In this document: in pieces, positions 25,562-34,836 of the stretch
Position numbering within the stretch: position 1 is the first letter of the stretch
Layout of the letters: each line of letters starts with the position of its first letter
Notes under the pieces: model-generated
Told to the model about the DNA's origin: nothing
The model's input: only the letters and a program-made list of their open reading frames with translations
The model's database searches: none
Translations under genes and position numbers: made by a program
Source of the DNA: Bacteroides faecalis
Lineage (GTDB): Bacteria > Bacteroidota > Bacteroidia > Bacteroidales > Bacteroidaceae
Direction: 5' to 3'
Length of the DNA stretch: 64,000 nucleotides
NCBI RefSeq assembly: GCF_003865075.1
Contig: NZ_BHWB01000015.1
Location: 1-64,000 of the forward strand

Positions 25562-26584
25562 TTACATAGCTGCACTGGCTCCACCTGTAGCCGGAGCTGC
25601 TACAGCTTTGGTTGCGATGGCTGCTCCTCCAACCATGCCTCCTACTGCTTGCCCTACTCCAGTTGTACTTACAATCCATGTAGAAACAAAAGGTATTGTA
25701 AGCATGGCAAATGCTCCAAGTAATGCTGTAAGAAGGAAGCTATTGACACCTCCAGAGGTCATTCCGACATACATGACAAATGCAGCTTCATTTCTAAGCG
25801 CATATTCTAAAATTTCAATTTCTCTTTCTATCCCATATTGCATTACTACTAAAGAAATTGATAATACTATATATGCAATACATGAATATAAACTAACACT
25901 GACAAAACGAGCTATCCATTGTATATAAGCATCCCGAAATGCAGGTAAAACAGAGAATGCAAAAGCTAGTGGACCAAGAATAACTAATATTCCTGTGAAT
26001 ATGATTTGTAGGAAAAAGACAAAATAGGTACATACTTGCCAAAAAGTAACGACAATAAATTCAATGATATTAAACATTATCATTTTAACCTTAGCGACTA
26101 CATATACATATAATCCAGCTATCTTGTCTCCAATAGCTGAGAAGTCTATACTAAAATCATACCATTTCTTATCCTTAACTTCATTTTCGGCTCTTTCAAC
26201 TTCTAATGAAGTATGTAATAACTCTACTGCTACGCTATCAATGAGTGCATATCTATTACGAGAAAGTAATTCTACTTCTTCTATCTGATTCGTAAACATA
26301 GCCTTGCTTCGTGCTGTTAATAACTCTCCGGGATAACTGATTAGATTAATAAAGGGAATCCAGAACATAAGAACCAATCCCAGTGCGAATGGACGCAATA
26401 ACGGGATAATCTCTAATTTTTTATCTCCACTCATCATTTTGAAGCTTTCTACTCCAAAATATAACAACATAAAGATTGCTGCCAATGCTTGTGCATCCGC
26501 AATAAATTCTCCGAATAGAACAGTTGTTTTATCTCTTAGTCCATCAAATAATTCAAATAAGAATTTATCTATTAACTCATTCAT
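25562..26584 (-). CDS. traJ: TraJ (VirB6-like polytopic membrane protein)
   Basis: The 340-residue protein has at least six hydrophobic segments, with PFALGLVLMFWIPFINLISYPG near residue 65 and a glycine/alanine-rich C-terminus. The TraJ family forms the inner-membrane channel. It overlaps the upstream gene by 8 bp. Confidence 0.8.
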   Translation of the reverse strand: MNELIDKFLFELFDGLRDKTTVLFGEFIADAQALAAIFMLLYFGVESFKMMSGDKKLEIIPLLRPFALGLVLMFWIPFINLISYPGELLTARSKAMFTNQIEEVELLSRNRYALIDSVAVELLHTSLEVERAENEVKDKKWYDFSIDFSAIGDKIAGLYVYVVAKVKMIMFNIIEFIVVTFWQVCTYFVFFLQIIFTGILVILGPLAFAFSVLPAFRDAYIQWIARFVSVSLYSCIAYIVLSISLVVMQYGIEREIEILEYALRNEAAFVMYVGMTSGGVNSFLLTALLGAFAMLTIPFVSTWIVSTTGVGQAVGGMVGGAAIATKAVAAPATGGASAAM

Positions 26585-27233
26585 GGCTCATTATTGTTTT
26601 ATTTATATTATTCAATCTTGTTATTAATGAAAGAACCTCTATTAGTTCTTTATCAAAATCTAAATAGGCTTCCCTTTTTTTAGAGTTACTCATATGTGAA
26701 TCATGGATTATATCTATGTTCTTTTTTATTCTAGTAACTTCATCAGTTATAACTTCAACATGTTCTTTATTACCGCCATTAGAAGAATATTCGACAAGTT
26801 TTTTATTTATATCATTAAGAATATCATTTCTACGATTTTTAGTTAAAGTATATTGATAATCAATTTCTTTATCTCCAAATTTGAAGAGTTCCTGTCTATA
26901 TATGGTATCAACATTATACCCTTCTTTTTCTGTTTCTGATTTATTGTACTCTACGGCTGCCATCATGGGAATTTCTTGTAACTGGAAATTACGTCTATCT
27001 TCCTTCCCGTATTTGTCGTGTAACCCTAAGCCCGGCAAAGGAATTTTAATACCCAAAACCTTTTTATACCATATCCAGTAATGATACCATTCTGGTTGTA
27101 GTCGTACTCTATCCATAAATTCCATATTATTAAGCACGCTCCATTTCCCTTTATCCTTTACAGGCATTTGGGAATAGGTATTAGAAGTACCAATAATCAA
27201 CATTAGGGAAAAAAATAAAAGCACTCTTTTCAT
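26577..27233 (-). CDS. Secreted conjugation-operon protein of unknown function
   Basis: The 218-residue protein has the signal peptide MKRVLLFFSLMLIIG, whose first 12 codons are identical in DNA to those of the 12893 gene although the mature proteins are unrelated. The mature part has a Trp/Tyr-rich LQPEWYHYWIWYKK segment and a helical C-terminal half. No family recognised. Wedged between traJ and the VirB5-like gene. Confidence 0.6.
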   Translation of the reverse strand: MKRVLLFFSLMLIIGTSNTYSQMPVKDKGKWSVLNNMEFMDRVRLQPEWYHYWIWYKKVLGIKIPLPGLGLHDKYGKEDRRNFQLQEIPMMAAVEYNKSETEKEGYNVDTIYRQELFKFGDKEIDYQYTLTKNRRNDILNDINKKLVEYSSNGGNKEHVEVITDEVTRIKKNIDIIHDSHMSNSKKREAYLDFDKELIEVLSLITRLNNINKTIMSHE

Positions 27234-27234
27234 A

Positions 27235-27909
27235 TTATCTTTTAGGTTTTACTTTATAATTCTGTAATAAATCATCAACTAATTTTGAACGATTATCTTT
27301 GTATTTAAATACCCCCGGAGCTAATGTTTGTAATACTCCATTTCTTTTTGCTGTTTTCATCTGTCGGCATACAGCGTATGCTATACCTCTCATGTTTCTT
27401 AGTTCATTAATAACATACTTAAGCAAGTCTATTCTTTGCTTATTATCCATAAGGTTTACATCTGTCCCGACAATAGCGACCTGATAAATGTATTGTGTCA
27501 AATCCGCAGTGCGATTTACTAATTCTAGCTCTGTTTTTGCTGACACCAATAATAAAGCCGGGTCACCTACAGCAAGTTCAACCATTTGTTTTTGATATTT
27601 ACCAATATCTGCTGCAATATCAGTGCAGTAGATAATATCTTTTCCTGTTTTTATGATGGCTTCTACAGATTTTAGGCTATTATAAAATTTGCTTTGGAAA
27701 AATTCAATCTGAACCATTTTTTCACTGATTTGTTTTTGTATAAGGCTTATTTGAGCTTCATTCTCTTTCACTTTAGAGAAAGAAGTATGTTGCACCTTAT
27801 GATTAGCTATAAGTGTTTCCATACAGGTTATATCCAAGACTGCCTTTTGCGAATATGCAACTTGGGTTAAAGTAGATGCTACCACTAAAATAAATAGGAT
27901 TTTCTTCAT
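27235..27909 (-). CDS. TraI/VirB5-like secreted protein
   Basis: The 224-residue protein has a signal peptide ending near AYSQ and a helical, coiled mature domain. It sits between the VirB4 and VirB6 homologues, the place of traI in CTnDOT. It shares conserved segments with the 12210-12893 product (MDNKQRID, AYAVCRQMK). Likely a minor pilus or periplasmic component. Confidence 0.7.
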   Translation of the reverse strand: MKKILFILVVASTLTQVAYSQKAVLDITCMETLIANHKVQHTSFSKVKENEAQISLIQKQISEKMVQIEFFQSKFYNSLKSVEAIIKTGKDIIYCTDIAADIGKYQKQMVELAVGDPALLLVSAKTELELVNRTADLTQYIYQVAIVGTDVNLMDNKQRIDLLKYVINELRNMRGIAYAVCRQMKTAKRNGVLQTLAPGVFKYKDNRSKLVDDLLQNYKVKPKR

Positions 27910-27919
27910 GATATTATCT

Positions 27920-30760
27920 TTAACGGTTTGTAATCCATTTGTATTTATCTAGGATATACTTATATAATGGTTGTTCCCCTATGATGTTAAGTATATCTTT
28001 TAGGCTTCCATCATCGGAGTGATACCCTAGTACCTTATTGACTTGTAAAACCCAATCCATATTTTTTAATTTGGAAGATTTTAGGTCTATTATAAAATTA
28101 TCCAATCCTGTTTGGAAACTACCATAAATGATATGATAATATCCAACAGCATCTTTTTCAATTCGTTCTGTAGTAAATGTGAAATATTCGTGTAGAGAAA
28201 CCTCTACTCCAAATACATTTCCATAATTTCCTCTTTTTATAAATACTTCATTAAACCGATTACGGTTTTCTTTATTGGGAAGTTGATTTATGGTAAATAT
28301 TTGCTTTTGATTTACTTCCGTTAGGGATAAAAGATTTGCTATTTCTTGATATTTGTCTATAAATTTACTTTGGTCTAATAGGCATATAATATCGGAGTTG
28401 CTGATTATAGAGTTTTTGACTACAGGATTACTAATTATGTCCTCCAGTTCTTGAGTAACAACCATTGCCATACCCCAAAATTTACGAACTGTTTTATACA
28501 AATAGAGTATATAGCCAGCCATCATAGGGCTAGCTATGGCTTTCCATGCTTCTTCAATTATTAATGCCTTTCTGTTCTTTTTTAATCTCATTTTTTGAAT
28601 AAAAACGTCCATAATAATTAAGGTTACTATTGGAAATAATTCAGGGTCATCTTTAATTGCATCAATTTCAAAAACTATAAAGGGTTCTTCAAAAAGGGAA
28701 GTGTCAAAATCCTCATTAAGAGTTTTTTCTAACTGTCCTCCTTTATAGAATTTTTTTAATAGAAACTTATAGTTAGTAATATCAAAATCAATTTTGTTCT
28801 CTTTGCAAATGATAGGTATAATGCGTAGGGAAAATTCGTAGAAAGAGTTAAAAGATAAGCTTTCAACTTTTATTTCTTTCAATATATCTTCCTTCTTCTG
28901 GATTCGTCTTTCTATTATAGAAAGTAATCTAGTTTCAGGATTATCAAGCTCTTGGCGTGTAAAGCCTTTTTCGATGAGAATGTTTTGTATCGCTTTTTCT
29001 GCGTTGGTTTTTTCTCCGCCTTCTCCTTTTTCTACTAGTTGCTGTAATTTCTCTATTTTTTCGGAAAGTATCTTGCGTTCTTCTTTTTCCCTTTCGTTTT
29101 CAAATTCTTCTTCATTGACTTGAAATTCGAGTAGTAAATTTTCACGTATGGCTTCTTTTTCCGCATCTGAATAACCATTAAAGGGATGAAAGTAGAAAGA
29201 ATAGTATTTTTCTATGGTAATATCCATAATTTCTTCTTCTTGCTTTTTGACCTCACCATTTGCACCTTTCCATATCAGGAAAATTAATGATTTAAGAAAG
29301 TTTTTCTTTTCTACATTATACTCTTCTTCAGTAATTCGGAAAGGATTCATAGATATAGGCTTGCTTTCAGAATAAGTAATGTATTTGCCATGATAGTATT
29401 CGCACATTCCTGAATAACTATGCCCTGTATCTACCAATACAATATCAGTGTTATCTAAAACCCATTGTCTTACTTTGGAGTTGACATAGAAAGACTTACC
29501 AGAACCACTTGGACCTAAAACAAAGAAGTTGGAGTTATTTGTATATTTTTTCTCACCTTCTTTCCCGGACATATCTATTCCAACAGGCAATCCTTGTCTG
29601 TCTGTAAAATAAGTAAGAAAAGGGCTGTTTTCTGTTACTTGTAATTTTTCCTTGAACAAAAGACAAATTGCAGCATCGGAAGTTGTTAGAAATTTGTCAT
29701 AACTGTTTAGGTTGATTGCGTTTCCTGGCAGTGCACATTCGAATAATTCTAATTGGTTGAAGCATTGTTTATTAATAATAATGCCACAATCAAAAAGAGA
29801 TGTTTCAACATAGTTGATAGCCTTACTAATATCATCAAGACCAGCAAGAATTATATTATAATGTGCATATACAAGCATTTGCCCTTCTCTGGCAATATCC
29901 GACTGCACTCGTTCTATGTCTTCTACACATAAATCATTTGCAGGGTCAGGCATTCCTTTATGTTTTTTCTTTTTGCCTTCTAATTTGTTTGCTTCGTTTC
30001 GTTGGTCTGGAATATTTATTACTTGATTATAGATAATTGTGTCTATACCTGGTGTATCATGCAAAAAAGAGAGTAAGTCAACAGGAAACCTTAGCCCAAT
30101 ATTGACCTCTTTATATGGTTTTATAACAGAAGGAAAATTAACTTCGTCAATATCTACAAGAGAAATGCACTGTACGTTTTTTTCTCCAATTATAAGATTT
30201 TCTTCTCTTGCTTTGATATTTTTTAGGCTTACTGTTTGCTGATTGAAATTGATAGATAGAAATCTTTTTATATATATTTCTATTTCATTTTCATTTAATA
30301 GTTTAGCTCTTATTCCTCTGTTAGCGAATAGTCCTAATACTTTTGTGATGTTTCTAATAAAAGTATCAAACCTTCGAGGGTCAAAAGAAAAGAATTTAGA
30401 CCTTTCTACTTCTCCTGTAATAACAAGATAAGTAGAAATATCAGTATATATTCGTCCTTTAAAATGTTCAAAATAACGATTTGATAAATAGTCGTTCTTC
30501 CTATTCTGGGGTGGTAAAAATGATTTTTTACATAGAATATCCTGTTTTTGTATTGTATATCCAGTTCCTAATACTTTGAGGATATTAGTAAATAAGTGGT
30601 GAAAATCATAGTAAGCATCCATATCTGCTGAATACTGTATTATAGGATTTTCACATTTAATGATAACAGAATAGTCGCCCCTTCGGTTATAGAATATAGG
30701 AGTATTGTCTATTGTTTCAATACCAATATAAGGAGCTTCAAATTCACTTTTCTTTTTCAT
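27920..30760 (-). CDS. traG: TraG (VirB4-like conjugation ATPase)
   Basis: The 946-residue protein is of VirB4 type: N-terminal DUF3875-like region (NTPIFYNRRGDYSVII), Walker A LGPSGSGKSFYV at about 415-426, and C-terminal motor motifs including ALIIEEAWKAI (Walker B) and MVVTQELEDI. A charged insert of about 110 residues (near 505-625, many Glu/Lys) looks longer than usual. It powers assembly of the mating pore at the inner membrane. Confidence 0.92.
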   Translation of the reverse strand: MKKKSEFEAPYIGIETIDNTPIFYNRRGDYSVIIKCENPIIQYSADMDAYYDFHHLFTNILKVLGTGYTIQKQDILCKKSFLPPQNRKNDYLSNRYFEHFKGRIYTDISTYLVITGEVERSKFFSFDPRRFDTFIRNITKVLGLFANRGIRAKLLNENEIEIYIKRFLSINFNQQTVSLKNIKAREENLIIGEKNVQCISLVDIDEVNFPSVIKPYKEVNIGLRFPVDLLSFLHDTPGIDTIIYNQVINIPDQRNEANKLEGKKKKHKGMPDPANDLCVEDIERVQSDIAREGQMLVYAHYNIILAGLDDISKAINYVETSLFDCGIIINKQCFNQLELFECALPGNAINLNSYDKFLTTSDAAICLLFKEKLQVTENSPFLTYFTDRQGLPVGIDMSGKEGEKKYTNNSNFFVLGPSGSGKSFYVNSKVRQWVLDNTDIVLVDTGHSYSGMCEYYHGKYITYSESKPISMNPFRITEEEYNVEKKNFLKSLIFLIWKGANGEVKKQEEEIMDITIEKYYSFYFHPFNGYSDAEKEAIRENLLLEFQVNEEEFENEREKEERKILSEKIEKLQQLVEKGEGGEKTNAEKAIQNILIEKGFTRQELDNPETRLLSIIERRIQKKEDILKEIKVESLSFNSFYEFSLRIIPIICKENKIDFDITNYKFLLKKFYKGGQLEKTLNEDFDTSLFEEPFIVFEIDAIKDDPELFPIVTLIIMDVFIQKMRLKKNRKALIIEEAWKAIASPMMAGYILYLYKTVRKFWGMAMVVTQELEDIISNPVVKNSIISNSDIICLLDQSKFIDKYQEIANLLSLTEVNQKQIFTINQLPNKENRNRFNEVFIKRGNYGNVFGVEVSLHEYFTFTTERIEKDAVGYYHIIYGSFQTGLDNFIIDLKSSKLKNMDWVLQVNKVLGYHSDDGSLKDILNIIGEQPLYKYILDKYKWITNR

Positions 30761-30765
30761 AAGCT

Positions 30766-31065
30766 TTATTTTTTTCTATCTCTTATAAAAGTGCGTGATA
30801 CTATATATATGCCTTTTCGTTTATCTTTCCTGTGAAGCCCTTTTCTTTGTAATTGCGATGTTATTCCTAACCCTCCAAACATAACTATTACAAGAGTTAT
30901 ACCTCCCCACATAAAAGAAGCCAGAGTAGAAACAATAGCACATAAAAGTAAAGCACTAATAATACAAGCTCCACCGATATATATGAACTTGCCTTTAAAT
31001 CCTTTGAAAATAAGGGGCTTTTGTAGCCCCTTATATACATTGTAACTTGGATACTCTTTCGACAT
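30766..31065 (-). CDS. traF: TraF (VirB3-like, DUF4133)
   Basis: The 99-residue protein has the DUF4133 start (YPSYNVYKGLQKPLIFKGFKG) and two adjacent transmembrane segments. Found directly upstream of traG as in other Bacteroidales elements. Confidence 0.88.
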   Translation of the reverse strand: MSKEYPSYNVYKGLQKPLIFKGFKGKFIYIGGACIISALLLCAIVSTLASFMWGGITLVIVMFGGLGITSQLQRKGLHRKDKRKGIYIVSRTFIRDRKK

Positions 31066-31066
31066 A

Positions 31067-31381
31067 TTAGATTCCGAAGAATGCTTTTACGACAACACCT
31101 GATACAACCAGAAAGATACATGACCCCATCCAGCCCATAACAGCCTTTTGTACATCTTGGTCACCAGAGTTCCATTTTAAATAAACTCGCACTGCTCCAA
31201 CTAATCCTACTAGACCTCCTAGTATCATCATCATGTTTCCTAGGGGGTCCATGTAGGTTGCAAGTTCAGAACTAGCTGCATCAATTCCCGCAGCACCTTG
31301 TGCAAAAGTGTTAGTTACTACCATTATGCTAATGGCTAAAGCGAATGCTCTTTGAGCAATTTTTGAAAAAAACTTTTTCAT
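31067..31381 (-). CDS. traE: TraE (VirB2-like pilin candidate, DUF4134)
   Basis: The 104-residue protein has a signal peptide ending at TFAQ, then a glycine-rich pair of transmembrane helices (MMMILGGLVGLVGAVRVYL and the C-terminal one). Size and topology match DUF4134/TraE, the presumed pilin. Confidence 0.85.
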   Translation of the reverse strand: MKKFFSKIAQRAFALAISIMVVTNTFAQGAAGIDAASSELATYMDPLGNMMMILGGLVGLVGAVRVYLKWNSGDQDVQKAVMGWMGSCIFLVVSGVVVKAFFGI

Positions 31382-31400
31382 TTGAATAAAAATTAGTTGT

Positions 31401-31742
31401 TTATTTGTTAAAATTTACGTGTGAAAACATGCTTTTCCCTTTAGCAAGAAGTTGTTCCATTGGAATACCTTGTGTTTCAACTTCCATTTCAATAGATTCA
31501 TTTACAGATACATAATTCTGTTCAGATTCTTTTTTTTCATCTTCTTTTTCGTATGAGCCTGTTTCAAAATCTTCATCTACAACTTTGTGAGGTATTTCTT
31601 CTTCCTCTCCTATTGAAATAATTTCTTCTTCTTCACCTGTATTGGTTTTGCTTTGCTTTAGGAAAGCATCATACAGGATGTTTGCAGCGTAGTAAACTAC
31701 ATAAATGGCAAATACAGCCATGATAAATTGTGAATAACTCAT
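31401..31742 (-). CDS. Membrane-anchored acidic protein, first gene of the tra operon
   Basis: The 113-residue protein has one N-terminal transmembrane segment (about 5-24) followed by a highly acidic tail (EEEEIISIGEEEEIP). No family recognised; a traD-like position. The upstream 145 bp separate it from the divergent serine recombinase and hold the 29-bp repeat at 31759-31787. Confidence 0.6.
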   Translation of the reverse strand: MSYSQFIMAVFAIYVVYYAANILYDAFLKQSKTNTGEEEEIISIGEEEEIPHKVVDEDFETGSYEKEDEKKESEQNYVSVNESIEMEVETQGIPMEQLLAKGKSMFSHVNFNK

Positions 31743-31758
31743 ATTCTTAAATTTAAAA

Positions 31759-31787
31759 GTTTCATTAATCGACCCTTTTTCTGTACT
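31759..31787 (-). repeat. 29-bp site shared with 43858-43886 (inverted)
   Basis: On the minus strand it starts AGTACAGAAAAAGGGTCG and ends TGAAAC; 26 of 29 bases match the other site. It lies between the tra operon start and the recombinase start, and could be a recombination site or an operator. Confidence 0.6.
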
Positions 31788-31887
31788 TTTGATTTATAAT
31801 AGTACTAGAGGTAATAACAGGGGGGAAAGCCCTAGTTTAAAATAGTTTCGCGAATAGTTGAATTTATGAAACTTGGATTTAAATAAA

Positions 31888-32481
31888 ATGGAGATAATAG
31901 GCTACGCTCGTGTTTCAACGAGGGAACAGAATTTAGATTTGCAGCTAGATGCTTTAAAAGAAGCCGGATGCAAACTTATATTTGAGGAAAAAGTATCAGG
32001 AGTAAAGGATAGACCCGAATTAGATAAAGCCCTTGCATATTTGCGAGAAGGTGATACTTTTGTTATCTGGAAGCTAGATAGATTAGGACGTTCTTTGAAA
32101 GATTTAGTTTATATAGTTGATTGTTTGCAGAAAAGAAAAATTGCATTCAAAAGCATAGTTGATGGTATTGATACTAATAGTGCTTTAGGAAGATGTCAAT
32201 TTGGAATTTTTGCTTCATTGGCTGAATATGAACGTGAAATAATAGTAGAACGAACTAGGGCTGGATTACAAGCTGCAAAAGAACGAGGGAAACTTACGGG
32301 ACGACCTATAGGGTTATCGGAAGATGCAAAGAGAAAAGCTATAGCAGCAAAGCGTTTATATGAAAATCGGGATTATTCTATAGATGAAATATGTAGAATT
32401 TTACACATTGGAAGTAAGGCTACTTTGTATAGGTATTTACGTTATGAAAAAGTAAGATTGATGAATAGAAGAAATAAATAG
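31888..32481 (+). CDS. Serine recombinase (Pin/resolvase type)
   Basis: The 197-residue protein has the catalytic serine at residue 10 (YARVSTREQNL), WKLDRLGRSLKDL near 68, the E-helix region EREIIVERTRAGL and a C-terminal HTH (YSIDEICRILHIGSKATLYRYL). Size and layout are those of DNA invertases/resolvases. I chose the ATG at 31888 because only a TTG lies upstream. A TACTTTTG -7-like box is at 31784-31791. It may act on the 29-bp site beside it. Confidence 0.9.
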   Translation: MEIIGYARVSTREQNLDLQLDALKEAGCKLIFEEKVSGVKDRPELDKALAYLREGDTFVIWKLDRLGRSLKDLVYIVDCLQKRKIAFKSIVDGIDTNSALGRCQFGIFASLAEYEREIIVERTRAGLQAAKERGKLTGRPIGLSEDAKRKAIAAKRLYENRDYSIDEICRILHIGSKATLYRYLRYEKVRLMNRRNK

Positions 32482-32510
32482 GGCGTTACCTTTCAGGTCG
32501 GGCTTTTCGC

Positions 32511-32588
32511 TGCAAGTCCTCGCTACGCTGTGGGCTTTCCGCTGCAATCCCTAACGCATTTTCCCACCCACCCTTCTAAGGTATATCC
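32511..32588. repeat. Recurring noncoding motif of Bacteroidales mobile DNA
   Basis: The interval includes GTGGGCTTTCCGCTGCAATC, then CCTAACGCAT and CCCACCCACCCTTCTAAGGT. Related forms are found at 34027-34050 and 60560-60652. It fills the gene-free stretch 32482-32780 together with an inverted repeat around 32580-32660 (TATCCAATGC.. / ..GCATTGGATA). Function unknown. Confidence 0.6.
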
Positions 32589-32798
32589 AATGCTTTGCTT
32601 TTTTCACCGCTTCTATGAAGCACCTACAAAAGCAAGGCATTGGATATTCGGTTTTATAGACTTCATGTTCCCTAAAGGGAATATTCCGTTTATAAAACCT
32701 TATCTCTCACCCAAAATATATAAAACTTTAGGGAAAAGATAATACGTTAAAAATCAGCCGATTATAAACTATTTTTAACAAAAATAATTGTCTTATTA

Positions 32799-32905
32799 TT
32801 TGCGACATTTATAGAAAATTACTATCTTTGAGTATTGAAAATAAAGAGATAAATAAACTTTTAAAGCTGGTTTGGCTGCCAGTATAAAGAACAGCAAACA
32901 AAATT
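32799..32905 (+). promoter_or_regulatory. Promoter and leader hairpin of ardC
   Basis: TTTG (32799-32802), 20 bases, TATCTTTG (32823-32830): a perfect Bacteroides promoter. The roughly 70-base leader carries a stem with CTGG / CCAG closed by TTTTA / TAAAG, placed just before the start codon. Nearly identical to 34837-34943. Confidence 0.85.
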
Positions 32906-33916
32906 ATGAAATCTACTTTTGATAAAAATGCAGAGAAGTTTGTAAACCTTATGGTTGAAAAAATTGAAAGCTTGTCTATGAATTGGCAAAAACCTTGGTT
33001 CTCTAAAGTCAACTCTAAACAGAACTTTTTACCACAAAATTTAACAGGTCGTACTTATAGTGGTGGAAACGCTTTTTTACTTTATTTTTTGTGTGAAAAA
33101 TATAATTATCAAACTCCTGTTTTTTTGACATTCAATCAAGCACGAAACGAAGGTATTAATGTTCTAAAAGGTGCTGTTGCTTTTCCTGTTTATTATACAT
33201 TATTTTGTGCTTATCATCGTCAGACAAATGAAAAAATTTCATATGATGAATATAACAAATTATCAGAAGAAGAACAAAAAGAATACCGTTTAGCAGCTTA
33301 TACAAAATATTTCCAAGTTTTTAATTTAGACCAAACAAACTTTGCGGAAAAATATCCCAATAGATGGGATATATTAAAGGCTAAATTTTCAGGAGAGGAA
33401 CAGCCACAAGAAGAGAAAGAAATGTATGTAAATCCAATACTTGATGAAATGAATAAGAATCAAAATTGGGTATGTCCTATTCAAACGGTTTCTAGTGATA
33501 GTGCGTTTTATTCAATATCAAATGATAGCATTACTTTACCTTTAAAGAGCCAATTTAAGGACGGAGAAAGTTTTTATGGTACAGAATTACATGAAATGGG
33601 ACATAGTACAGGTGTTAAAAATAGACTAAATCGAAAAGGATTTTATGAAAATGATAAATTCAATTATGGGCGTGAAGAACTTGTAGCAGAATTAATATCG
33701 GCTTTGTCTGGTGTATATTTGGGTATTTCTGTAACCGTCAGAGAAGAAAATGCGGCTTATTTAAAATCATGGTGCAAAGCAATAAAAGAAGAACCTAAAT
33801 TTTTATTTACTGTATTGGCAGATGCTATTAAAGGTAGTAAATTCATAGCCCAGCATCTAAATATAAGGCTAGATGTGGAAGAAGTTGAAGAAGAGAAAAA
33901 TACAAAGGTTGCTTAA
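32906..33916 (+). CDS. ardC: ArdC-type antirestriction protein with zincin domain
   Basis: The 336-residue protein has an N-terminal ArdC ssDNA-binding domain (residues about 1-125; NLTGRTYSGGNAFLL) and a C-terminal MPTase-PolyVal metallopeptidase-like domain with HEMGH at 229-233 (HExxH). ArdC proteins protect incoming single-stranded plasmid DNA from host restriction. The start is set by the conserved leader hairpin 16 bases upstream. A related, broken gene with an analogous leader lies at 61415. Confidence 0.88.
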   Translation: MKSTFDKNAEKFVNLMVEKIESLSMNWQKPWFSKVNSKQNFLPQNLTGRTYSGGNAFLLYFLCEKYNYQTPVFLTFNQARNEGINVLKGAVAFPVYYTLFCAYHRQTNEKISYDEYNKLSEEEQKEYRLAAYTKYFQVFNLDQTNFAEKYPNRWDILKAKFSGEEQPQEEKEMYVNPILDEMNKNQNWVCPIQTVSSDSAFYSISNDSITLPLKSQFKDGESFYGTELHEMGHSTGVKNRLNRKGFYENDKFNYGREELVAELISALSGVYLGISVTVREENAAYLKSWCKAIKEEPKFLFTVLADAIKGSKFIAQHLNIRLDVEEVEEEKNTKVA

Positions 33917-33953
33917 AGGTTCCTTCCCCCCTCATTGGGGGGAGTTCTTTTTT
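33917..33953 (+). terminator. Terminator of ardC
   Basis: The hairpin CCCCCC-TCATT-GGGGGG, extended by AAGGTTCC.. / GGAGTTCTT-type pairing, ends in a T-run. Confidence 0.85.
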
Positions 33954-34526
33954 CAAACGCCAAAAAAGAACCAAAAAGGCTTAATCGCTTCACTTTGTTA
34001 CGCTCCAATAGTTTTGCTATCGGTAAACCCACCCACCCTTCTAAGGTATGTTTCTTTATCCCTTCTGCAATCCTTAGTAAAGTTCCACTACCTTTTAGGT
34101 AACTCCACTTTAGTAAGCATTGCAGAAGCGGAAACATGACGCAAATTAAAATACATTCTCACTTTGAGAATACATTTTAATGCGTCTTGTTGTCTAACCC
34201 AATAAGAACTATAGGGAAAGAAATTGATACCGTACTTTTCGGAGTTCCGGCACTGATGGGTAAACATGGCATGATGAAATGATACCGAATTATCATTCCT
34301 GGCACACCCTGCAGAACGACCTTTTGATACCAAATACAAAAAGCAGCCGGAAGCCGGACGCAAAAAATTGATACCATAAAACATTAGGGAAAAAGAACAG
34401 GAACAAAATACAATATTATATATATAAATAATATGTGAATATATAATATATAAACAAATAATATATAATATGTGATTAACACGCTTCACTTCCAGAGTTC
34501 CAGAAAGAGCCACACGAAAAATCTTC

Positions 34527-34776
34527 TTTTCCCTAAAGTTCCTTGTGTCGTTTCTCTCTATACTTGAATACAGGAAAACGGCTGCATCATAAAAGAAAAG
34601 ACACCGACACCATTCAGGAACTACCGCCCATCGGTAAAAGGATTGCATCTAATTGATACCTTTTCTGCCTGCACTGGAGAGAAACCGGGAAGGTATTTGA
34701 TACCGTACTTTTCCGGGTTCTGCCCGGCATGGACGATAAGAGAACATTATTATGATACCAAAAACTTTAGGGAAAA
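34527..34776. mobile_element. 250-bp MITE-like element, full copy
   Basis: Perfect 14-bp inverted ends TTTTCCCTAAAGTT and AACTTTAGGGAAAA enclose a noncoding body with three TGATACC marks. It lies in the opposite orientation to the copy at 20114-20363. Confidence 0.85.
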
Positions 34777-34836
34777 ATAAAACCTCGGCAGTCTATAAAC
34801 CTAAAACCATTTTTAACAAAAATAATTGTCCTATTA

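Noticed and set aside
34207..34380. TGATACC array as a CRISPR
   Set aside because: The repeated word is only 7-8 bp, the segments are similar between copies and contain stems, and no cas gene is present.
34088..34648. 186-residue minus-strand open frame, also partly at 39635-40075 and related frames at 20375-20727
   Set aside because: It lies wholly in the composite repeat; the other copies break it, and the conserved features are hairpins and inverted ends rather than codons.
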